A DNA stretch of 64,000 nt, taken from Cellvibrio sp. (GTDB lineage Bacteria > Pseudomonadota > Gammaproteobacteria > Pseudomonadales > Cellvibrionaceae). Position 1 is the stretch's first letter. Each line of letters begins with the position of its first letter. A program made the translations under genes and the position numbers. The notes beneath the pieces are model-generated. The model saw only the letters and a list, made by a program, of their open reading frames with translations, was not told the DNA's origin and ran no database searches. The stretch lies in contig JADJRD010000002.1 in the NCBI GenBank assembly GCA_016712405.1, positions 124,001-188,000 on the forward strand, in the 5' to 3' direction. This document shows, in pieces, positions 27,736 to 36,081 of the stretch.

Positions 27736-28344
27736 TTAATGGATAAACCCCAAAGCTAATCCGGCCATAATCAACAAACCGCCTGTGACTTGATTAAATC
27801 GTTTTTGATGAATGGGTGATTTAATCCATTGCATGATTTTTCTGCCGGCAATGGCATAGATATACATCCAGCCCAAATCAATCAATAAGACAATAATGGA
27901 AAGGTAAACGTATTGTAATATCCAATTCTGTGAGAGTTGGATAAATTGTGGGAAAAGTGCGCCAAAATAAATAATCCCTTTCGGATTGGTAGCAGCAATT
28001 AAGAATCCTTTCATAAATAAATGTGAATCACGCAGCTGGGTTGTTGTTGACAATGACAGGCCTGAACGTCGACATACTTCTATCCCTAAATAAATTAAAT
28101 AGATTGCTCCCAGATATTGAATCCAAATAAACGCAGAAGGAAATTTTTGTAGCAATAATCCAACCCCTAAAGCGGACAAGAGAATGAGCAAGACATTTCC
28201 AGCGCTAATGCCCAGCATGCTGAGAAAGGTTTTTTTAATACCGTAATTTGCCGCATCAGTCATACAGCTCAACATTGCAGGTCCCGGACTGGCGGATAGC
28301 AAGAAAGTAACCGATAAAAATGTGAGGAGAAGTTCCAGAGGCAT
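27736..28344 (-). CDS. LysE/RhtB-family amino-acid exporter
   Basis: A 202-residue integral membrane protein with about six helices starting MPLELLLTFLSVTFLLSASPGPAML; the ASPGP motif near the N-terminus is diagnostic of the LysE superfamily. An in-frame start 54 bp upstream would add a non-hydrophobic extension and is less likely. Members export amino acids or related metabolites. The substrate cannot be read from sequence. Confidence 0.88.
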   Translation of the reverse strand: MPLELLLTFLSVTFLLSASPGPAMLSCMTDAANYGIKKTFLSMLGISAGNVLLILLSALGVGLLLQKFPSAFIWIQYLGAIYLIYLGIEVCRRSGLSLSTTTQLRDSHLFMKGFLIAATNPKGIIYFGALFPQFIQLSQNWILQYVYLSIIVLLIDLGWMYIYAIAGRKIMQWIKSPIHQKRFNQVTGGLLIMAGLALGFIH

Positions 28345-28463
28345 TGCGCTATCCCATAAGTTGGCCGTGATTCTGACAAGCAGGAATCGGCTTGCCAAGA
28401 GGCAAAATGCGCAAAGCCTTCTATACTCATTTGAATACTTGAAGTATGAGCAGGTGGTGAGTT

Positions 28464-28796
28464 ATGGCAAAAACAACAATTGCCAAAGCAGTGAGCACAC
28501 TGGAAGAGCTGTTATCGGGGTTGGATAAAGCCTATTGGGAAGCCAACACGGCAGACAATAAAGATTTTTTTTATGACATTATCAGCGCCATTTATGCTGA
28601 GCTTTCCGAGCTTAATAAGCTGAGTATTCAGGATCATGATCTGCATTATGAGTCGATCACCGATTCTTTTGGTGTGGCACAAGTGAAAATGATGCAGCTG
28701 AACAAATACATGCATGAGCTGGTGTTACATTCCAACACCGCTGCTAGCCTTGAGCGCTTGATTCCAGAGGCATTGACCTTAACTATTCGCGAGTAG
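28464..28796 (+). CDS. Hypothetical conserved-looking helical protein
   Basis: A 110-residue soluble acidic helical protein (MAKTTIAKAVSTLEELLSGL), with GAGCAGGTGGTGAG before the ATG. No domain recognised. Possible weak terminator CTGG-CGAAT-CCGG plus T-run about 75 bp downstream. Confidence 0.6.
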   Translation: MAKTTIAKAVSTLEELLSGLDKAYWEANTADNKDFFYDIISAIYAELSELNKLSIQDHDLHYESITDSFGVAQVKMMQLNKYMHELVLHSNTAASLERLIPEALTLTIRE

Positions 28797-28903
28797 TGTT
28801 AGCGATATATCTGTTTTGAATCAAAAGTTGTTGTTAATTGCCAATCAATTTAAAAAGTGAATAAAAAAACTGGCGAATCCGGTTTTCTCAACAATACTAA
28901 AGA

Positions 28904-29069
28904 ACAGGGTGATGCTGAATATCACCGCAGAGATGTTAGTGTGTAACGCCTCTGTGTGATGTTGGTGATGGGGTAGGCATGACCCGTGGGTTTTGAGACC
29001 CAGTTGGAACTCCCTTTGTTTTGTATCTAGTATGGTCTTAGCCGACGTTGTGAAACGTCGGCTTTTTTA
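28904..29069 (+). ncRNA. Candidate structured small RNA ending in a strong terminator
   Basis: Between the 110-residue gene and panB there is no reading frame, but hairpins follow one another: GGTGAT/ATCACC, GCAGAG/CTCTG-type pairing, and TGGGT-TTTGAG-ACCCA. They end in the terminator GCCGACGTT-GTGA-AACGTCGGC plus T6 (29041-29069). The 5' end is not defined and no family was recognised. It may only be the 3' end of the upstream mRNA. Confidence 0.35.
29041..29069 (+). terminator. Rho-independent terminator facing panB
   Basis: GCCGACGTT pairs with AACGTCGGC around GTGA and is followed by six T. Confidence 0.9.
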
Positions 29070-29094
29070 TTGTTGTCATTCTTGCATTAAGAAA

Positions 29095-29934
29095 TCAAAC
29101 AAAAATATTCTCATCCCCCGGAAACATTCCCGCTTTTACATCAGCAACATATTTTTGCATGGCGCCGGGTATGTCGTTGGCTTCCAGTAAAAAGTTTTTG
29201 GAAAATTTTGGGGGCTGTTCGGTGAGGCCGAGAATGTCGTTGATCACCAGTATTTGTGAATCTGTATCACGTCCTGCACCTATACCTATGGTGGGAATTG
29301 AAATGGAGTCAGTGATTTGTTTGGCGAGTAATGAGGGAACGCATTCGAGGAGTAAAAGATCAGCGCCGGCTTCAGTTAGAATTTTTGCATCTTGACGAAT
29401 TTTTTCGGCGGAAATTTCGTCGCGGCCTTGTACTCGAAAGCCGCCGAATTTATTGACTGATTGTGGCGTTAAACCTAAATGCGCACAAACGGGAATGCCG
29501 CGCTCGGATAATTGCTTAACCGTTTCTGCCAACCATGCACCGCCTTCCAGTTTTACCATTTGTGCACCAGCTTGCATGATGCGCGCAGAGTTGCGCAACG
29601 CATCGTCTGTGGTGGCATAAGTCATAAAAGGCAGGTCACCCATGATCAACGATTTTTTATTGCCACGCGCAACGGCTTCTACGTGGTAAATCATCTGTTC
29701 CATAGTGACAGGAATGGTGCTGTCGTAACCCAATACAGTCATGCCCAAAGAATCGCCAATCAATACGACTTCTACTCCGCAACGTTCTGCCATAGCCGCC
29801 ATGTGTGCATCGTAAAGTGAAATCACCACAAATTTTTCTTGTGCACTTTTCAGTTTATGTAAACTGTTAATAGTAATTTTTTTGGTGAGTTGTGTACTGC
29901 TGGTTGAAGTGCTGTTGATGCTGGAGTAGGGCAT
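29095..29934 (-). CDS. panB: 3-methyl-2-oxobutanoate hydroxymethyltransferase
   Basis: A 279-residue PanB (ketopantoate synthesis from alpha-ketoisovalerate, first step of the pantothenate branch). Motifs are VVISLYDAHMAAMAERCGVEV split, GDSLGMTVLGYDSTIPVTMEQM with metal-binding Asp residues, MVKLEGG, and the late IPTIGIGAGRDTDSQILV. The N-terminus carries about 15 extra Ser/Thr-rich residues (MPYSSINSTSTSSTQLTKK). It is the last gene of a reverse-strand run pcnB-folK-dNK-panB. panC, which follows panB in Pseudomonas, is absent here. Confidence 0.94.
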   Translation of the reverse strand: MPYSSINSTSTSSTQLTKKITINSLHKLKSAQEKFVVISLYDAHMAAMAERCGVEVVLIGDSLGMTVLGYDSTIPVTMEQMIYHVEAVARGNKKSLIMGDLPFMTYATTDDALRNSARIMQAGAQMVKLEGGAWLAETVKQLSERGIPVCAHLGLTPQSVNKFGGFRVQGRDEISAEKIRQDAKILTEAGADLLLLECVPSLLAKQITDSISIPTIGIGAGRDTDSQILVINDILGLTEQPPKFSKNFLLEANDIPGAMQKYVADVKAGMFPGDENIFV

Positions 29935-29943
29935 GACAGTCTC

Positions 29944-30627
29944 CTAAAGTTCGGGGCTGGGATTGTAATAATGACGGCCGCTTTTGATATTCAAAATATA
30001 ATTGACCAGTTGTTTAAAGTGTTCTCGATTATTCGCTAGATTCAAATCACGCGCATTCACAATCAGCAAGGGGGCACCATCATAAAAATGAAAAAATTCG
30101 GTATAGGCATCGTTCAATGCAGAAAGATAATCGCGGGTGATGTATTGCTCGGCTGCAATGCCGCGTTGGCGAATGCGCTCAAGTAACACATCCACAGGCG
30201 CTTGCAAATAAATCACCAGATCAGGACGCGGTGAATCAATGGTGAGTTTGTCGAAAACTTGCTGATAAATAGCGTATTCATCTTTATCCAGTGTAACCTG
30301 AGCAAAGAGTTGATCTTTATCCATTAGAAAATCGGCAACACGAATCGGTGTAAATAAATCATTTTGACGTGAATCACGCAATTGATTGGCGCGTTGAAAT
30401 AAAAAGAATAGTTGTGTTGGCAACGCGGTTGCTTTTGGGTCGCGATAAAAACGTTCCAGAAAAGGATTTTCTTCCGCCTGTTCCAATAAGGTTTCGTAAT
30501 TAAATAAATTTGCCAGGTTGCGTGCCAATGTCGTTTTTCCCACGCCAATACAACCTTCAACAGCAATAAAGCGTGGTAATTTTTCGCGATTGATATCCAG
30601 ATTGATTTCATCAAACATCGGCGTCAC
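29944..30627 (-). CDS. Deoxynucleoside kinase family protein
   Basis: A 227-residue dNK-fold kinase with a P-loop (VEGCIGVGKTTLARNLA), a substrate region (ENPFLERFY; ADFLMDKDQLFAQ) and a lid (LLERIRQRGI). Family members phosphorylate deoxynucleosides for nucleotide salvage; the exact base preference cannot be read. The GTG at 30627 overlaps the folK stop (GTGA), while an ATG three codons in (30618) is an alternative start. It sits between folK and panB, an arrangement seen in several gammaproteobacteria. Confidence 0.88.
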   Translation of the reverse strand: MTPMFDEINLDINREKLPRFIAVEGCIGVGKTTLARNLANLFNYETLLEQAEENPFLERFYRDPKATALPTQLFFLFQRANQLRDSRQNDLFTPIRVADFLMDKDQLFAQVTLDKDEYAIYQQVFDKLTIDSPRPDLVIYLQAPVDVLLERIRQRGIAAEQYITRDYLSALNDAYTEFFHFYDGAPLLIVNARDLNLANNREHFKQLVNYILNIKSGRHYYNPSPEL

Positions 30628-31127
30628 GGATAAGTCCTCGAAACAGTTTCAGTGGTTAATCGCTCTATTTTCTGATCCTGACATTGAGCTAGATAATCTT
30701 GCAGTTTTTTGCCATTCGGCAAGGCTAAATTTTTATCCAGATCCAACAAAGGTAATAGCACAAAAGCGCGCTTTGTTAACAATGGATGCGGAACGTTTAA
30801 GCGCGGCAAATCAATTTGCTGTTGATCATACAGTAACAAATCCAAATCCAGTGTGCGCGGCCCCCAATGCATTTCTCTTTTGCGTTGATGAGCTTGCTCT
30901 ATTTTTTGCAATTCATCCAACAAAACGATTGGCGATAATTCAGTATTCAATTGTGCTGCAGCATTAATAAAGTCTGGCTGCTCAGGCCCAATGGCGCGGC
31001 TTCGATAAAAGTGGGAGACACCCGACAATTGAGTATCAGGTAATTCGGCCAATTCATTTAGCGCTTGCTGTATTTGCTGCAAAGGTTGTTGCAAATTGCT
31101 ACCGAGACCAATGTATGCCAAGGGCAT
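30624..31127 (-). CDS. folK: HPPK, 6-hydroxymethyl-7,8-dihydropterin pyrophosphokinase
   Basis: A 167-residue folate-synthesis enzyme transferring pyrophosphate from ATP to hydroxymethyl-dihydropterin. It starts MPLAYIGLGSNLQQP and has the HPPK signature WGPRTLDLDLLLYD followed by RLNVPHPLLTKRAFVLLPL. It lies 1 bp from the pcnB stop and overlaps the kinase gene by 4 bp, so the three are surely cotranscribed. Confidence 0.95.
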   Translation of the reverse strand: MPLAYIGLGSNLQQPLQQIQQALNELAELPDTQLSGVSHFYRSRAIGPEQPDFINAAAQLNTELSPIVLLDELQKIEQAHQRKREMHWGPRTLDLDLLLYDQQQIDLPRLNVPHPLLTKRAFVLLPLLDLDKNLALPNGKKLQDYLAQCQDQKIERLTTETVSRTYP

Positions 31128-31128
31128 T

Positions 31129-32463
31129 TTATTCAGCCGTTGGTGCTTTGGGTTTTCGCGGGCGACGGCTGCGAGGTTTGCGTTCGCCTGTAGTTTTGCT
31201 TAAGTCTTTCACCATGGTAATTCGCAGATTTTCGTCAGCCGCTTGATAGTTTGTCCACCATTGCCCCAAACCTTGTAAGTCTTCACCGGCATCTTCGCGC
31301 ATTAATAAAAAATCGTAGGCGGCGCGAAAGCGTGGGTGATCCAAAGTGCGCAATGCGCGCAAACCGGATCGTTGTGGTAAACGTTGCTGTAAATCCCAAA
31401 TTTCGCGCATAGGTAAAGAAAAACGTTTTGGAATGGATGTGCGCGTGAGTTGTTGTTGAATCACTTGTTGACCGGCTTGTGCCCAAGCAACGGCAGGTGG
31501 TAATTGTTGGCTGAGTTTTTTGAATTGCGCCTGTAATGCCGGCCATAAAAGTGCTGCGTATAAAAATGCCGGCGTCACCGTTTTGTTGGCGCGAATCCGT
31601 TTGTCAGTATTAATCATGCATTTTTCAATAATAGCTAATCCTAAATTATCGCCTGCTTTAATCGCTGCATCAGCGCCGGGCAATAAAATGGATAACAAAT
31701 CGTAGTCGCGCAATAAATTAAATGTTGCTGTTGCTGAGCCACTTAAAAATAATTTTAATAATTCTTCAAACAATCGAGCATCAGAAACGTTTAATAATAG
31801 ATGACTTAATTCGCTGATCGGTTTGGCGGTGTTGGGTTCAATTGAAAAGCCCAGTTTTGCAGCAAAACGCATGGCGCGCAGTATGCGAACGGGATCTTCT
31901 TTGTAGCGGGTTTCGGGGTCGCCAATCATGCGCAAGCGACGCTTTTCCAAATCTTTCATGCCATTGCAATAATCAATCACACTGAAATCGCGCAGATCGT
32001 AATAGAGCGCATTGACGGTGAAGTCGCGGCGCAGGGCATCGGTTTCCAAAGTTCCGTAGACATTGTCGCGCAGTAGCATGCCATCTTCATTTTTAGTGGT
32101 TTCGGCATCATCGTGATGACCACGAAAGGTGGTGACCTCAATGATTTCCCTGCCCATGCGCACATGTACTATTTGAAAGCGGCGACCAATAATACGAGCG
32201 CCGCGAAATTGTTGTCGGACTTGTTCGGGCGTAGCGTTAGTGGCGACATCAAAATCTTTGGGTGTGTTGCCCAGTAGCAAGTCCCTAACGCCGCCACCGA
32301 CGAGGTAGGCTTCAAATCCTGCTTCTTGCAGCTGTTTAATCACTCTCAATGCACTTTGGCTGATTTGCTTGCGCGAGACCTTATGTTGGTCGCGCGGAAT
32401 AATGCGTGCTTTATGTGAGCCGTCAGTGTCGGATTTGAATAGATTGAAAATGCGTTTGAGCAT
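31129..32463 (-). CDS. pcnB: Poly(A) polymerase I
   Basis: A 444-residue class II nucleotidyltransferase adding 3' A-tails to RNA and promoting decay. The start at 32463 (MLKRIFNLFKSDTDG) is preferred. The frame is open to 32604, but that extension crosses the terminator of the upstream RNA gene. Motifs are FEAYLVGGGVRDLLLGNTPKDFDVATNA (catalytic Asp pair), RRFQIVHVRMGREIIEVTTFRG and the RNA-binding GMKDLEKRRLRMIGDPETRY, split by position. The basic C-terminus (RKPRSRRPRKPKAP) is usual. pcnB-folK downstream of cbrB matches Pseudomonas gene order. Confidence 0.94.
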   Translation of the reverse strand: MLKRIFNLFKSDTDGSHKARIIPRDQHKVSRKQISQSALRVIKQLQEAGFEAYLVGGGVRDLLLGNTPKDFDVATNATPEQVRQQFRGARIIGRRFQIVHVRMGREIIEVTTFRGHHDDAETTKNEDGMLLRDNVYGTLETDALRRDFTVNALYYDLRDFSVIDYCNGMKDLEKRRLRMIGDPETRYKEDPVRILRAMRFAAKLGFSIEPNTAKPISELSHLLLNVSDARLFEELLKLFLSGSATATFNLLRDYDLLSILLPGADAAIKAGDNLGLAIIEKCMINTDKRIRANKTVTPAFLYAALLWPALQAQFKKLSQQLPPAVAWAQAGQQVIQQQLTRTSIPKRFSLPMREIWDLQQRLPQRSGLRALRTLDHPRFRAAYDFLLMREDAGEDLQGLGQWWTNYQAADENLRITMVKDLSKTTGERKPRSRRPRKPKAPTAE

Positions 32464-32537
32464 AGAGGGCTGAGAGTCCAGGATAATTCTTTGGTGGGAG
32501 TGTATCAGAGACGCACTGGCTAGAGTTAGATCCACTG

Positions 32538-32972
32538 AAAGCAAAACGGGAAAGCTTTCGCTTTCCCGTTGGAGGTTAGCACCTAAGTGCTCTGGCAACT
32601 TCATGGGTGGTTTCCCGTAGTATGCTAACCCACCTGTGCCTCGTTGTTATTCGCCTTACGTATCTATATCTATTGTATCGATCAATCGTATCGAAAATGT
32701 TTCCCCGTGTAGAAAACCTTTTCTGGCCTTACTTATACAGGTACCTCTTAGTGTGTACCTTTTGCCCCGCAGCTTTTTCAGCGTTTTATTATTTGTCGTT
32801 CTTATTCTGAACTTTTTGTTTTTTGAGATCTCTTAACCTGGCCTTGAGTGCATCAAGTCAAAATTCGCTCTTGTTATTATTTCTTGTTGTTATTCTGTTC
32901 TTTTTGTCTGTTTTTATTATTTGTTGTTGTTATTAGATTGTTCGTTATTTCTTATTGTTTGTTTTTGTTATG
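32538..32972 (-). ncRNA. crcZ: CrcZ-like Hfq/Crc-sequestering regulatory RNA
   Basis: CrcZ titrates Hfq (with Crc) and relieves carbon catabolite repression in pseudomonads. This reverse-strand RNA has no good reading frame and is A/C-rich. It carries seven motifs of the AAYAAYAA type, at 32952-32959, 32921-32928, 32914-32921, 32884-32891, 32874-32881, 32786-32793 and 32644-32651. It starts about 12 bp after a sigma-54 promoter and ends at the hairpin ACGGGAAAGC-GAAA-GCTTTCCCGT followed by TTTGCTTT. The predicted length of about 435 nt is close to P. aeruginosa CrcZ (about 407 nt). Position upstream of pcnB on the same strand matches Pseudomonas. A stem near the 3' end (GGTTAGCA with TGCTAACC) is also visible. 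Identification rests on synteny, promoter and motifs, not on alignment. Confidence 0.8.
32546..32569 (-). terminator. Terminator of the CrcZ-like RNA
   Basis: Ten-bp perfect stem ACGGGAAAGC / GCTTTCCCGT with a GAAA loop on the reverse strand, followed by TTTGCTTTC. It separates the RNA from pcnB. Confidence 0.8.
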
Positions 32973-32982
32973 GCCGCAATAG

Positions 32983-32998
32983 AGCACTTCCTGTGCCA
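32983..32998 (-). promoter_or_regulatory. Sigma-54 promoter of the CrcZ-like RNA
   Basis: On the reverse strand TGGCACAGGAAGTGCT has a perfect -24 element (TGGCAC), GG-N10-GC spacing and a -12 element GTGCT. Start expected near 32972. Confidence 0.8.
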
Positions 32999-33093
32999 GA
33001 TAATTTTTCTATATAAAAATCAATGACTTGTGATTTTTTACGTCTCTTTATTCCTTTTTGCTATTTCCATTGGTTACATATTTGAATGTGATG

Positions 33094-33118
33094 TGTTACT
33101 CATTCTGAGTAGGTAACA
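33094..33118. promoter_or_regulatory. CbrB upstream activator site
   Basis: TGTTAC-N13-GTAACA is a perfect interrupted palindrome about 134 bp upstream of the predicted RNA start. It corresponds to the TGTTAC...GTAACA pattern reported for CbrB at crcZ-type promoters. Extra GTAACA half-sites lie at 33130-33135 and 33151-33156. Confidence 0.75.
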
Positions 33119-33270
33119 GTTTTCGGGCGGTAACACTTGCGTGATTGGGGGTAACAGGCAGGCGAGGGCTTGGCGCAGAAACCCCTGTCTATGTGCAGAA
33201 TTGTCGTAGCAGCCTGGGCATTCATCGCGTTGCGGTGCATACCGACAAGGTTCACCAATATGCATCCTTG

Positions 33271-35211
33271 ATGTCATTGGATACCTTTAGTGTAATTGCC
33301 GGTATCTCCAGTGAATCAACGCCTTTATCCCAACAATCGGTTTCGTTGCCTTTAAGCTTTTTGTTTCCGCAAGCACACGCTTACCTAGGTGACAGTTTGG
33401 TGAACTGGTTTTTACCCGTACAAGAAGTGAAAGCTATTATTCAACAGCTTACCTACACTGTAACTGACCCCGAGAAATTTGAAGGCGACGTACTCATCGT
33501 CAATTTAATTATCGCCGTCACTTATTTCCCACCTGGCCGTGTATTGCAACCTTTTGCTAAAACACTTGGCGTAGTGTTCAAAACATTAAAAGCCATCAAC
33601 CCGAAATTTATGAAATATTTTGCGGGCATGTTCAAAGGCGTAATGAGCCGCGCGAAAAAAGGCGACCTCGATACTCTGTGGCATATGCTGCCCTTCTTCA
33701 TGATTGTGGCGGAAATGTATGAAGACGAAGAAGCCCGAGAGGGATTGAAGTTTTTATTTGAGACGGTGGATAGTGGTGAGGATGTTTTAAGTTGGGTGGA
33801 TTATTTGGCATTGCCGGATGGGGATTGGGAAGGTAGTGAAACACCGGAAGTAGCTTTGTTAAATGAAATGGAACATGACCTGCCATTAAGTTGGATGATG
33901 AATAAGGCTTATGCGCAAATAAAATTGAAACGAGTGAATGGAGCTGTTATTGGGAAATTTTTAAAACAAGCTAAAGGAAAGCTTTCGAAAAAATCAGCAC
34001 ATGTTCTTGCTGATGCAATCAGAATTATTAACAAAGAAGTTAAGAGCGCAAAAATTATAAAGTATGCTGGTGAATCCTCTATTCGCAAATATATATTTAG
34101 CCCTACCTTGTTAGCTGCAGCAAGCGCAACAGTATTACGTCGTGGTACCAACGGATTAAAAGTATTTTTGGCAGGTAAAAGTAATGCGCGTTATAAACCC
34201 GCGACAGTGTTGGCAATGGTTGCCTATGTTGAATGGGAATCCTACTGCGGAGAACTGTTAGATGCCGAAAATCAAACAGAAGAAACTCAAAATGAATTGG
34301 ACGAAAAAGAATGTGGGTCTTATGGCTTGCGAGGGCAGCGCAATCGTGACCAACTAACCCGTTTATATTCTCGTTTCCTGGCTGATTCATTAAATTCAAA
34401 ATATGATGAAGAAAGGGAAGAAGATGAAGTCAACTATGTCATCAGTCCCGGTGGTCACGGCGCGTTATTTCATTTCCAACAAATTGCTCAATATTTGTTG
34501 TTACAGCGTGCCGGTGGAGAAAAATTAAAAGAAATTGAAGGCAGTCGATGGGTGTGGTTGTATGAAGATGCGGTTCAAAAAAATACGAGTGGAAACAAAA
34601 CGGATCTAAATGATGCTAAAACTGCTGGAATTCCGGCGTGGAATCGAAATGTGGATATAGTTCTGGAAACCAGTGAAGGCAAAGAGCGATGGATAGAACT
34701 CAAATCTTATACAGCAATGGCACCGACTGCTGAAGGACGCTTGAAATTAGCTTATCTAAAAGGTAAACCCATTTCTCAATGGGGCGCGGAAAAGAAAGCC
34801 AGTGGTAATATGCACAAGCAATTTTTATTGGATAGGGCTGCAGCTGAAGCGAAACAGGCGCGCCGTAGAAATCCAGTAACCAATACATATGAAATGGTTT
34901 ATCTTGTTGAAAACTTTGAATGGTATTTTCAACAGTTCAGAGTAGCTCCACCTAGAACCGCAAAAGTCGAAATATTCCCTTTATTTGGTCAAGTGAATGA
35001 CCAAGGTACCATTTATTTTTCAATGGATCGGCTAGCCTTTAGGAGGGATCAAGCCTATAACCAGTTAAATTGGGGGCAGGGTAGCTTTACCACGTCGACC
35101 CATATAAAACATGCAAGGATGAATAAATTTCTGAAAACATTAACGCAAATTGGTTTTAAAGAGGCTGCTGATGCATTACTGGAAGAGCCGGGAGAAATAT
35201 TAAATGATTGA
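33271..35211 (+). CDS. Putative polymorphic toxin with C-terminal PD-(D/E)XK-like nuclease domain
   Basis: A 646-residue protein from ATG 33271; the frame is open from 33145, but that part overlaps CbrB sites of the divergent RNA promoter. I know no family for the whole. Residues 1-390 form a helical pre-toxin region that opens with a Ser-rich hydrophobic stretch (SVSLPLSFLFPQAHA). The last 250 residues recur in the cassette at 36082. This repeated module begins GGHGALFHFQQIAQYLLLQ and contains VDIVLE plus WIELKSY. Asp462, Glu476 and Lys478 are spaced like a PD-(D/E)XK nuclease core. HGALFHFQ and GNMHKQFLLDRAAAE are also conserved between copies. A classic secretion module (RHS, TPS, PAAR) is not present. 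The downstream gene overlaps by 8 bp, as toxin-immunity pairs do. Toxicity is inferred. Confidence 0.65.
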   Translation: MSLDTFSVIAGISSESTPLSQQSVSLPLSFLFPQAHAYLGDSLVNWFLPVQEVKAIIQQLTYTVTDPEKFEGDVLIVNLIIAVTYFPPGRVLQPFAKTLGVVFKTLKAINPKFMKYFAGMFKGVMSRAKKGDLDTLWHMLPFFMIVAEMYEDEEAREGLKFLFETVDSGEDVLSWVDYLALPDGDWEGSETPEVALLNEMEHDLPLSWMMNKAYAQIKLKRVNGAVIGKFLKQAKGKLSKKSAHVLADAIRIINKEVKSAKIIKYAGESSIRKYIFSPTLLAAASATVLRRGTNGLKVFLAGKSNARYKPATVLAMVAYVEWESYCGELLDAENQTEETQNELDEKECGSYGLRGQRNRDQLTRLYSRFLADSLNSKYDEEREEDEVNYVISPGGHGALFHFQQIAQYLLLQRAGGEKLKEIEGSRWVWLYEDAVQKNTSGNKTDLNDAKTAGIPAWNRNVDIVLETSEGKERWIELKSYTAMAPTAEGRLKLAYLKGKPISQWGAEKKASGNMHKQFLLDRAAAEAKQARRRNPVTNTYEMVYLVENFEWYFQQFRVAPPRTAKVEIFPLFGQVNDQGTIYFSMDRLAFRRDQAYNQLNWGQGSFTTSTHIKHARMNKFLKTLTQIGFKEAADALLEEPGEILND

Positions 35212-35998
35212 TTTATCCATAACGCGAGATCCTAAATGGATTAAGGCGCGAGAAAAATTATGGAAACCTATTAGTAAATACCTTAAAGATGGACTCAGGA
35301 ATGATGAGCTCGAAAAAGTACATAAATACTTTATGATGGGAGATCGCAAAGAGCTTGATAGCTTTGGTGTTGATGCAGATGCTGCTGCTTTTTGTTGGTT
35401 CCCAATACAAAATCCGGAAGCTTGGGATTACCTTTTTCAAAATGTAATTAAAGATCAAAAATATTTCGAGTATTTTTTTTATTTCTCATTTGAAGATCTA
35501 ACCCATAGAGCCTTAAGTGCAGAACAGCAGTTAGTTATGTGGGACTATTTTGCTGGAAACGTTTTTCAACCAGTTGTGACATCCAGAGTTCCTGTTGGTA
35601 AAAAAGGTGAGCTGGTGAATTTTAACGTTGACAAAGGAAGAATAACCGCCAGTTTTTACTGTTTTATACATGATTGGGCGTCGTCAAAAAAAGATCATTC
35701 CAATTATAAAATGATACACCGGATAAATTATTTAATTACCTTGTTGCCCTATATGTCAGATCAAGAATTCGAAGTAAAAGACAACTTTGGCAATCTAGTA
35801 TCGCAAGCTGCCTTTTGCTTGCGGGAAATATTTATACGTGTATGTTTTCCACATTACAAAATAAAAAAGAAATTAGATGGCGAAAAGTTAGTTATATTTG
35901 AAACTTTTATTCTTAGCTTGAAAGAAAAGTTGGATTCAGCTGAAATGCCAGTCGCCATGAGAAAGCTTTGGGAAGAAATTAAAGCGGATAAATTATAA
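35204..35998 (+). CDS. Putative immunity protein 1
   Basis: A 264-residue soluble protein whose ATG overlaps the toxin stop by 8 bp. It starts MIDLSITRDPKWIKAREKLW and is related along its whole length to the protein at 36896 (conserved AWDYLFQ, YFSFEDLTHRALSAEQ, MWDYFAGNVFQP, TSRVPVG). No named immunity family recognised. Strict pairing with the duplicated nuclease-like cassette and lack of signal peptide or membrane helix fit a cytoplasmic inhibitor of a nuclease toxin. The AT-richness of this gene is higher than its neighbours outside the island. Confidence 0.6.
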   Translation: MIDLSITRDPKWIKAREKLWKPISKYLKDGLRNDELEKVHKYFMMGDRKELDSFGVDADAAAFCWFPIQNPEAWDYLFQNVIKDQKYFEYFFYFSFEDLTHRALSAEQQLVMWDYFAGNVFQPVVTSRVPVGKKGELVNFNVDKGRITASFYCFIHDWASSKKDHSNYKMIHRINYLITLLPYMSDQEFEVKDNFGNLVSQAAFCLREIFIRVCFPHYKIKKKLDGEKLVIFETFILSLKEKLDSAEMPVAMRKLWEEIKADKL

Positions 35999-36081
35999 AT
36001 GGAAATCTACTCTGAGATTTCATTTGCCAGCTAGGAAAAATAGCATTGACTTTTGATCTTGATGCATATCGCTTCGCTTAA

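Noticed and set aside
32464..32604. N-terminal extension of pcnB
   Set aside because: The open frame runs through the perfect terminator hairpin of the CrcZ-like RNA, and homologues start near MLKRIFNLF.
32607..32836. Two short forward frames in the T-rich gap
   Set aside because: They lie antisense to the CrcZ-like RNA and have low-complexity translations.
33145..33270. Coding extension of the toxin gene
   Set aside because: The frame is open, but it overlaps the CbrB half-sites, begins with TTG without a ribosome site, and its translation has low protein-like character.
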